DNA of 10,209 nucleotides, from contig CANQYF010000035.1 of the NCBI GenBank assembly GCA_947628075.1, forward strand, positions 1 through 10,209, written 5' to 3'. Origin of the DNA: an uncultured Bacilli bacterium. Its GTDB lineage: Bacteria > Bacillota_I > Bacilli_A > RF39 > UBA660. The stretch's first letter is position 1. The number at the start of each line of letters is the position of its first letter. The translations under genes and the position numbers were made by a program. A model generated the notes under the pieces. That model did not search any database, was not told the DNA's origin, and worked only from the letters and a program-made list of their open reading frames with translations. This document shows, piece by piece, positions 1-5,815 of this stretch.

Positions 1-12
1 AAAATAAATTAT

Positions 13-57
13 GTTCAAGTTTTCACGACTATGTGTGCCTTGAACGAAGTGAAAGGA
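13..57 (+). promoter_or_regulatory. Candidate structured leader of pnp covering its Shine-Dalgarno
   Basis: Two complementary pairs are visible upstream of pnp. GTTCAAG (13-19) pairs perfectly with CTTGAAC (39-45). TTTCAC (21-26) pairs with GTGAAA (49-54), with one more possible T-G pair at 20/55. The pairs interleave, so they would form either an H-type pseudoknot or two alternative hairpins. The second pair overlaps the only purine-rich ribosome site, AAAGGA (52-57), so folding could hide it. PNPase in some bacteria autoregulates through its leader; whether this leader does so is inference. Seven-base matches in AT-rich DNA can arise by chance. Confidence 0.35.
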
Positions 58-70
58 ATGTGTGGTTAAA

Positions 71-2251
71 ATGAAAAAAGTATTTGAATTGGATTTTTAT
101 GGACGGAAACTTATTGTTGAACATGGTGAATTAGCTAAACAAGCACATGGAAGTGTTTTAGTTAGATTTAATGATACCGTAATTTTAAGTACGGTTGTTG
201 TATCTAAGAATGCTAATTTACTTTCTGACTTTTTCCCTTTAATGGTTTTATATAATGAAAAATTATATTCTGTAGGAAAAATTCCAGGTGGTTTTATTAA
301 AAGAGAGGGACGTCCAACCGACAATGCTACTTTAGCAGCCAGAATGATTGATAGACCGATGCGACCTTTATTCCCAGAAGATTTTAGAAATGAAGTTCAA
401 ATCGTTAATACTGTGTTAAGTGTTGATCAAGACAATTCGCCAGAATTAACAGCTTTATTTGGCTCAAGCCTAGCAACATGTATTAGTAAAATACCTTTTA
501 ATGGTCCAGTAGCAGCGGTTAAAGTGGGAAGAGTTGATGGCGAGTTTATCATTGATCCAACGGTGGAAGAAGCTGAAAAATCTGATATAGATTTAACTGT
601 AGCAGGTACGATGGATGCAATTAACATGGTTGAAGCTGGCTCAAAAGAAGTAAGTGAAGAAGATATGTTAGAGGCTTTAATGTTTGGCCATGAAGCAATT
701 AAAAAATTAGTAGCTTTTGAAAATGAAATTATTGCTGAAATCGGTGAGGATAAAATGGATTATCCAAAGCTAGAAATAACAGATGAATTAAGAAGTGAAG
801 TAAAATCATTAGTGGAAGATAAATTAGATCAAGCCTTAAGAATAAAAGAAAAAGCAGTAATGTATGATACTATTAGTAAGTTAAAAGAAGAAACTATTGA
901 AAGTTATCGCCTAAATAATGAAGAAGGAATGAAACCAGAAGAGTTAAATGAACTTTTAACTAAGATTTCTTTGATATTTGAAAGTGTTCAATATGAAGTA
1001 TTTAGAAGAATAGTTGTTGATGAAAATATTAGAATTGATGGTAGAAAAATGGATGAAATTAGACCATTAAGTGCCTCTATTGATATTTTACCAAGAACTC
1101 ATGGCTCTGCTTTATTTACTAGAGGCGAAACGCAAAGTTTATCTATAACTACCTTAGGGGCTTTAGGAGAAAGTCAAATGCTAGATGGCTTATCTATTGA
1201 AGAAGAAAAAAGATTTATGTTACATTATAACTTTCCTCAATTTAGTGTTGGGGAGACCGGAAGATATGGTTCTCCAGGAAGAAGAGAAATAGGCCATGGA
1301 GCTTTAGGTGAAAGAGCTTTATTACAAGTTATTCCTTCCGAAGAAGAATTCCCTTATACAATTAGAGTAGTATCAGAAATTTTAGAAAGTAATGGTTCAT
1401 CAAGTCAAGCTAGTATTTGTGCTGGATGTCTTTCTTTAATGGCTGCCGGTGTGCCAATAAAAGCTCCAGTCGCTGGAATTGCTATGGGATTAATTACCAA
1501 TAATGATAAATATACAATTTTAACAGATATTCAAGGTATGGAAGATCATTTAGGAGATATGGACTTTAAAGTAGCAGGAACTCGTAAAGGAATATGTGCT
1601 TTACAAATGGATATTAAAATCGATGGTGTAAATAAAGATATATTGAAAAAAGCATTATTACAAGCTAAGAAAGCCAGAATGCAAATATTAGACTTATTTG
1701 AAACGGTAATAAAAGAGCCTCGTAAAGAACTTAGTAAGTATGCACCAAAGATAGAAACATTTACAATTGATCCAGATAAAATAAAAGATGTTATTGGTCG
1801 TGGTGGTGATATGATAACGAAAATTATTTTGGAATCAAGTAATGTTAGTAGTGTTAATGATAAAAACGCTGTTAAAGTTGATCTAGAAGATGATGGTCGT
1901 GTTATTATTTATCATAATGATGAACAAATCATTAAGAAAACTAGAGAAATGATTGAAAATGTTATAAGAGAAGTTGAAACTGGTAAAATTTATACCGGAA
2001 AAGTAATTAAAGTTGAAGATTTTGGTTGCTTTGTAGAATTGTGGCCTGGTTGCGAAGGTATGGTTCACGTATCTCAATTAGATGAAAAACGGGTTAATAA
2101 GCCAAGTGATATAGTAAAAGTTGGCGATGAAATTATCGTAAAATCATTAGGATATGATAATAGAGGACGTTTAAATTTATCGCGTAAAGAAGCATTACCA
2201 AAAAGTGATAAATTAAAAGAAGAAGTAAAAGAAGTAAAAGAAGAAAAATAG
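71..2251 (+). CDS. pnp: Polyribonucleotide nucleotidyltransferase (PNPase)
   Basis: This phosphorolytic 3'-to-5' exoribonuclease degrades RNA to nucleoside diphosphates and is a core cytoplasmic RNA-decay enzyme, trimeric in the family. The 726 residues from ATG 71 match the usual full length of about 700-730. They contain a first RNase PH domain (about 1-145, with GKIPGGFIKREGRP), a helical linker, and a second RNase PH domain (about 315-545). Conserved stretches in the second domain include SVGETGRYGSPGRREIGHGA and ESNGSSSQAS. DIQGMEDHLGD puts Asp486 and Asp492 exactly at the E. coli catalytic/metal-site numbering. A KH domain follows with GRGG at 576-579, then an S1 domain from about 643 and a Lys/Glu tail. 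GTG at 62 would add three residues (MVK). ATG 71 gives the family N-terminus MKKVFELD, but lies 13 nt from AAAGGA, so the start is not fully settled. The slipin gene follows after 28 nt and is probably cotranscribed. Confidence 0.97.
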   Translation: MKKVFELDFYGRKLIVEHGELAKQAHGSVLVRFNDTVILSTVVVSKNANLLSDFFPLMVLYNEKLYSVGKIPGGFIKREGRPTDNATLAARMIDRPMRPLFPEDFRNEVQIVNTVLSVDQDNSPELTALFGSSLATCISKIPFNGPVAAVKVGRVDGEFIIDPTVEEAEKSDIDLTVAGTMDAINMVEAGSKEVSEEDMLEALMFGHEAIKKLVAFENEIIAEIGEDKMDYPKLEITDELRSEVKSLVEDKLDQALRIKEKAVMYDTISKLKEETIESYRLNNEEGMKPEELNELLTKISLIFESVQYEVFRRIVVDENIRIDGRKMDEIRPLSASIDILPRTHGSALFTRGETQSLSITTLGALGESQMLDGLSIEEEKRFMLHYNFPQFSVGETGRYGSPGRREIGHGALGERALLQVIPSEEEFPYTIRVVSEILESNGSSSQASICAGCLSLMAAGVPIKAPVAGIAMGLITNNDKYTILTDIQGMEDHLGDMDFKVAGTRKGICALQMDIKIDGVNKDILKKALLQAKKARMQILDLFETVIKEPRKELSKYAPKIETFTIDPDKIKDVIGRGGDMITKIILESSNVSSVNDKNAVKVDLEDDGRVIIYHNDEQIIKKTREMIENVIREVETGKIYTGKVIKVEDFGCFVELWPGCEGMVHVSQLDEKRVNKPSDIVKVGDEIIVKSLGYDNRGRLNLSRKEALPKSDKLKEEVKEVKEEK

Positions 2252-2279
2252 ACATATATTGTAGTAAGGAGTTGATAAT

Positions 2280-3029
2280 ATGGAATTTCTATTTTTTATA
2301 CTAGTAGTTGGTATAGTAATTGTTCTAATTTCAATTAAACAAATAAATGAATATGAAAGAGGAGTTAAATTTAGGTTTGGTAAATTTTTGAAAGTCATGG
2401 AACCCGGCTGGAAATTAGTATTTCCAATCTTTGAATCATATCGTAAAGTTGACATAAGAACTAAAGCAGTTGATGTGCCTGCTCAAGAAGCCATTACAAA
2501 AGATAACGTATCAGTTCAAATTAATGCTGTTATTTATTATAAATTATTTGATGCTTCTAAAGCTATATTAGCTGTAGAAAATTTCTATTATGCAGTTGGT
2601 CAACTTGCCCAAACAACAATGCGTAATGTCGTTGGATCTGTATCATTAGATGAACTACTTGCCGAAAGAGATAAAATTAGTACGGAAATTTGTAATATTA
2701 TTGATGAAGCAACTGATCCTTGGGGAATAAAAGTAGAAAACGTTGAACTTAAAGATGTTTCTTTACCTGAAGATATGAAAAGAGTATTAGCAATCGCTGC
2801 TGAAGCAGAAAGAGAAAAACAAGCTGTAGTTACTAAAGCTAAGGGTGAAGTTGAAGCATCTACTAATTTATCTAAAGCTGCTTCCATCATGGCTCAAACG
2901 CCTGGTGCTCTTCATTTAAGAACTTTATCTACATTAAGTGATATTTCAAGTGATAAATCTAATACTGTTGTGTTCTGCTTACCTGTAGAAATACTTGAAT
3001 CAATGAAAAAAATAGGAGACAAAAAATAA
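2280..3029 (+). CDS. Slipin: stomatin/prohibitin-like SPFH-domain membrane protein
   Basis: This 249-residue protein belongs to the bacterial/archaeal slipin (stomatin-like) group, which scaffolds membrane microdomains as oligomers. One hydrophobic N-terminal segment (residues 3-19) is followed directly by the SPFH core. Recognisable elements are NEYERGVKFRFGKF (23-36), the PGW turn at 42-44, VDVPAQEAITKDNVSVQINA (64-83), DPWGIKVENVELKDVSLPEDM (146-166) and the Ala/Glu/Lys-rich helix RVLAIAAEAEREKQA (168-182). The C-terminus ends VVFCLPVEILESM, as in other slipins. An AAGGAG site at 2266-2271 lies 8 nt before the ATG. It sits 28 nt behind pnp on the same strand. The NfeD-type membrane protease/partner often encoded beside slipins is absent from this window. 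The exact cellular role is unknown. Confidence 0.93.
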   Translation: MEFLFFILVVGIVIVLISIKQINEYERGVKFRFGKFLKVMEPGWKLVFPIFESYRKVDIRTKAVDVPAQEAITKDNVSVQINAVIYYKLFDASKAILAVENFYYAVGQLAQTTMRNVVGSVSLDELLAERDKISTEICNIIDEATDPWGIKVENVELKDVSLPEDMKRVLAIAAEAEREKQAVVTKAKGEVEASTNLSKAASIMAQTPGALHLRTLSTLSDISSDKSNTVVFCLPVEILESMKKIGDKK

Positions 3030-3043
3030 AATTTTGTCTTTTT
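3017..3043 (+). terminator. Weak intrinsic terminator overlapping the slipin stop codon
   Basis: AGACAAAA (3017-3024) pairs perfectly with TTTTGTCT (3032-3039), followed by a T run to 3043. The left arm lies inside the slipin coding region and the TAA stop (3027-3029) lies in the loop. The stem is only 8 bp and AT-rich, so it is probably leaky and could allow read-through into the pseudouridine synthase gene that starts 9 nt later. Confidence 0.5.
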
Positions 3044-3051
3044 AATTAAAA

Positions 3052-3705
3052 ATGAAAAAGAAGAAATTAAAAATTGTTTATGAAGATAAATATCTTATTG
3101 TAATTAATAAAGATGAAGGACATCTAGTCATAAGTAACGACAAAACAAATAAAACATTGTATAGTGAAGTATCTGATTATTTAAAAAAGCAAAATAAAAA
3201 TAATAAGGTATTTATCGTCCATAGATTAGATAGAGATACATCGGGATTAGTTGTTTTTGCTAAGAATAGAGAAATAAAATATTATTTGCAAAATAATTGG
3301 TCAGATGTAGAAAGAGAGTATTACGCGATTGTTAAAGGTAAAATTCCAACTTCTGAAGGAATATTAAAATCTTATCTAAAAGAAAATAAAATGCATTTCG
3401 TTTATAGTACTAATAAAGAAAATGGTAAATTAGCAATAACGGAATATGAAGTATTAAAGACAAATAAATCATATAGTTTATTAAAAATAAATATTAAAAC
3501 AGGAAGAAAGAATCAAATAAGAGTCCAATTAAATGACCTTGGATTTCCCATCGTTGGAGACAAAAAATATAATAAATCTAAAGAAAAATATAATCGACTT
3601 TATTTACATGCTTATTATCTAGAATTTATGCATCCTGTGACTAAGAAAATGTTAAAATTAGAGTTAAATTATCCAAAAGAGTTTAATAATTTAATTGAAA
3701 AATGA
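3052..3705 (+). CDS. RluA-family RNA pseudouridine synthase, short form without S4 domain
   Basis: This enzyme converts specific uridines to pseudouridine in rRNA or tRNA; the target cannot be read from sequence. The hallmark motif HRLDRDTSGLVVFAKN starts at residue 57 and puts the catalytic Asp at 60. The second conserved block GRKNQIRVQL (151-160) is followed by GFPIVGDKKY (164-173) and a late LYLHAYYLEFMHPVTKK block (183-199). Motif I, usually NKPxG, reads NKDEGHLV (19-26), so the Pro is replaced. At 217 residues it lacks the N-terminal S4 RNA-binding domain of RluC/RluD-type members. No Shine-Dalgarno is visible before ATG 3052; the upstream bases are A/T only. It begins 22 nt after the slipin gene and may be read from that transcript through the weak hairpin. 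The stop is TGA. Confidence 0.92.
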   Translation: MKKKKLKIVYEDKYLIVINKDEGHLVISNDKTNKTLYSEVSDYLKKQNKNNKVFIVHRLDRDTSGLVVFAKNREIKYYLQNNWSDVEREYYAIVKGKIPTSEGILKSYLKENKMHFVYSTNKENGKLAITEYEVLKTNKSYSLLKINIKTGRKNQIRVQLNDLGFPIVGDKKYNKSKEKYNRLYLHAYYLEFMHPVTKKMLKLELNYPKEFNNLIEK

Positions 3706-3723
3706 ATAATTTCTAAACATACA

Positions 3724-3750
3724 AAAAACCACGTTTAAAGCGTGGTTTTT
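3724..3750. terminator. Bidirectional intrinsic terminator between convergent genes
   Basis: AAAAACCACG (3724-3733) and CGTGGTTTTT (3741-3750) form a perfect 10-bp stem around a 7-nt loop (3734-3740). T runs follow the GC-rich core on both strands. It lies between the stop of the + strand pseudouridine synthase (3705) and the stop of the - strand repeat protein (3756), so it can end transcripts from both sides. Confidence 0.9.
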
Positions 3751-3755
3751 AAAAT

Positions 3756-5813
3756 TTATTTTACTGGAACTTGTCTAGTTTCGCCAGTTCTTTCCCAACC
3801 AGGAATAGATGTTTCAGGGCTCCATTGATATCTATATTTTGTAACTGATTTTGAACTTGTTGTAGGATTAGTATAAGAAACATTTCCTTTTGTACATGTT
3901 GAGCTAGAGCCAGTACCATATTTAGTATAACCAGAAGGACAAGTATAAGTAGTATTTTTTGTTGCATTTTGAGTTATATTGTAATCATAAGTACATTTCT
4001 TACCATTCTTTGTATATCCTTCTTGACAAGTATAAGTAGTATTCTTGCTAGCTGCAATATGTTTTTCAGTAGTTTTATAACATTTATTTCCGTTTAAAAC
4101 ATAACCATCTTTACAAGAATAGTTTGTTGTTTTAAGACTATCAGTAGTTAAAGTTTTAGTGAATATACATTTAGTACCACTTAATTTACCTTCGCTACAA
4201 GAATAGGTTGTCTTTTTAATGTAATCAGTATATTCTGTTTTCTTGCTTTCCACTATTTTACTACATTTAATATTAGAGCCAGATCCAGATTGATCATATC
4301 CTTTTGGACAAATAGGATTAGCGGTTTTAGTAGTGTTTGTTGTTACAGTTTTAGTACATGTAGTATTAGCTGAAACATTTCCACTTGGGCTATATCCGCT
4401 TGGACATTTATAAATAGCAGTAGCATCAACATCATTGTATGCTGATTTAGAGCAATAATATTTATAATATTTGCTTACACATCCAGCAGTATTACATTTA
4501 TTTGTATATGCTCCACTAAAAGTACAGCCATTATAATAAGGTCCATAATCAATATAAGTAGTTATATAGTAAGAAGTTGTATTATAAATACGACATTTAC
4601 CATTATTTAAATTAGTTCCTTTTTCACAATAATATGATGAGAATTTTGGTTTATCTGTTTGAGTTGTTGTATTAGGAACAGTTTTACTACATTTAATACT
4701 AGATCCTGATCCAGATTGATCGTAACCTTCCGGACAAATAGGGCTAATAGTTTGAGTAGATTTTGTTGGTACAACTTTACTACATTTGGTATTAGTACCA
4801 GATCCAGACTTTGTATAACCATCAGGACAATTGTAAGTGTATGATACTTTAGCATCAATTTTTTCTTCTGTAGTCTTTGTACATTTTAAATTTAAGCCAG
4901 TACCTGTTTTATTATAACCACTAGGACATGAATATGTATAAGTTATAGTTGGATTAACTGATTCTTTAGTAGTTTTATAACATTGAGTATTGTCACCACT
5001 TCCAGTTTTAACATAATCTTGTGGACAAGAATATGTTACATTTTTAGTGGCATCAATTGTTTTTGTCTCTTTTTTTACACATTGTGTACTTGATCCAGTA
5101 CCAGTTTTAGTATAACCATCAGGACATAAATATTTTACATTTTTAGTAGCTGCGATAGTATCTTTAGTTCCTTTAATACATTGTGCACTTGATCCAGTAC
5201 CAGTTTTAGTATAACCATCAGGACAACTATAAAGTGTTTCTTTGTCAACATATGATTGTTTATAACGATATTCTAAAGCAAGCTTATCAGAAGGAGTAGT
5301 TGAAGGTTTTTCTGAAGGTGTAGAAGGAGTACATGATCCATTTGTACATAATTGATTACAACCTAGCTCTTCAGTAGTTTTAGCAGCTTCTCTACCACAT
5401 ACTAATGTAACACTATAAGTATATTTTCCATTATTGTTTGTTACAATAACATAACTTGCTTCATAATCACATGATTCTTTATCAGTATAACCAAAAGGAA
5501 GTATTAACCCTTTATCAATTAATTCTTTTAAAGTATATTTAATTGATTTACCATTTTCAGGTAATTCACTGATTAAGAAATATTCTTTAGCAGTGTCATG
5601 GAAATATCTATAATTATCAATAAAAATATTTGAATAAGCATCTGTATTTAATGAATTGTTAGCATCACCTGTATTTACTTTAATGTTTGGAGTATTGTTT
5701 CTTGCAAATAGCCAAATAATTAAGAAGATAATAGCAGCAACTAAAACAATAATTAATCCTTTTTTAAAAATATTTTTCCAGTCAATGCTTTTTTTCTCTT
5801 CTTCTGTATACAT
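3756..5813 (-). CDS. Membrane-anchored, Cys-rich repeat surface protein of unknown function
   Basis: I do not recognise a named family for this 685-residue protein. Residues 1-18 are charged and probably cytoplasmic; 19-38 form one membrane segment (signal anchor), so the rest should be outside. Residues about 45-161 form a small domain with five Cys (115, 139, 152, 156, 161). It contains a TLKELIDKG helix and a YVIVTNNNGKYTYSVTLVCG strand pair, loosely reminiscent of pilin-like ectodomains. A Ser/Thr/Pro linker (162-177) leads to about 13 repeats of the type YxCPxGYxKxGxGSSxxCxK. The C-terminal segment carries YRYQW and PGWERTG. About 35 Cys lie after the membrane segment and none before it, suggesting disulfides, which is uncommon in low-GC Gram-positives. 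No LPXTG-like anchor is seen. The ATG has an AGGGGGTG site (5821-5828) inside the end of the upstream gene, 7 nt away. Adhesion or envelope interaction is only a guess. Confidence 0.85.
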   Translation of the reverse strand: MYTEEEKKSIDWKNIFKKGLIIVLVAAIIFLIIWLFARNNTPNIKVNTGDANNSLNTDAYSNIFIDNYRYFHDTAKEYFLISELPENGKSIKYTLKELIDKGLILPFGYTDKESCDYEASYVIVTNNNGKYTYSVTLVCGREAAKTTEELGCNQLCTNGSCTPSTPSEKPSTTPSDKLALEYRYKQSYVDKETLYSCPDGYTKTGTGSSAQCIKGTKDTIAATKNVKYLCPDGYTKTGTGSSTQCVKKETKTIDATKNVTYSCPQDYVKTGSGDNTQCYKTTKESVNPTITYTYSCPSGYNKTGTGLNLKCTKTTEEKIDAKVSYTYNCPDGYTKSGSGTNTKCSKVVPTKSTQTISPICPEGYDQSGSGSSIKCSKTVPNTTTQTDKPKFSSYYCEKGTNLNNGKCRIYNTTSYYITTYIDYGPYYNGCTFSGAYTNKCNTAGCVSKYYKYYCSKSAYNDVDATAIYKCPSGYSPSGNVSANTTCTKTVTTNTTKTANPICPKGYDQSGSGSNIKCSKIVESKKTEYTDYIKKTTYSCSEGKLSGTKCIFTKTLTTDSLKTTNYSCKDGYVLNGNKCYKTTEKHIAASKNTTYTCQEGYTKNGKKCTYDYNITQNATKNTTYTCPSGYTKYGTGSSSTCTKGNVSYTNPTTSSKSVTKYRYQWSPETSIPGWERTGETRQVPVK
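3891..5231 (-). repeat. Array of about 13 Cys-pair repeats, partly exact 33-codon period
   Basis: The first Cys of successive units falls at residues 197, 230, 263, 296 and 329, an exact 33-residue period. The spacing then becomes irregular (360, 396, 470, 502, 539, 567, 596, 625). Typical units contain CPDGYTKTGTGSSxQC followed by a Lys/Thr-rich connector and a closing aromatic strand. DNA identity is high between the first two units: 5089-5126 and 5188-5225 are identical over 38 bp and 99 bp apart. This points to recent tandem duplication or homogenisation rather than only old divergence. Confidence 0.9.
4256..4742 (-). repeat. Duplicated two-unit block inside the repeat array
   Basis: The 61-bp segments 4256-4316 and 4682-4742 differ at 7 positions by my count. 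They encode PICPKGYDQSGSGSNIKC and PICPEGYDQSGSGSSIKC (units 9 and 6). Each is preceded by a related unit (8 and 5), so a pair of units appears to have been copied as a block. The Tyr/Cys-rich stretch of unit 7 lies between the copies. Confidence 0.7.
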
Positions 5814-5815
5814 TA

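Noticed and set aside
1..8. AAATAA at the window start as the last codon and stop of an upstream gene such as rpsO
   Set aside because: rpsO often precedes pnp, but one codon plus a stop is too little to support a call.
2600..2890. Open frame on the - strand opposite the slipin gene
   Set aside because: It lies entirely opposite a confident conserved gene and has no ribosome site or recognisable protein features.
3756..3800. Sortase sorting signal at the C-terminus of the repeat protein
   Set aside because: The protein ends in a polar stretch (TGETRQVPVK) with no LPXTG-like motif or C-terminal hydrophobic segment; anchoring is by the N-terminal span.
4607..4858. Alternative - strand frame within the repeat protein gene
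   Set aside because: It is a shifted reading of the repeats; the main frame carries the periodic Cys pattern.
3891..5231. Regularly spaced DNA repeats that could suggest a CRISPR array
   Set aside because: The period is 99 bp, stays in one reading frame, and the intervening sequence is itself related; it is a protein-coding repeat array.
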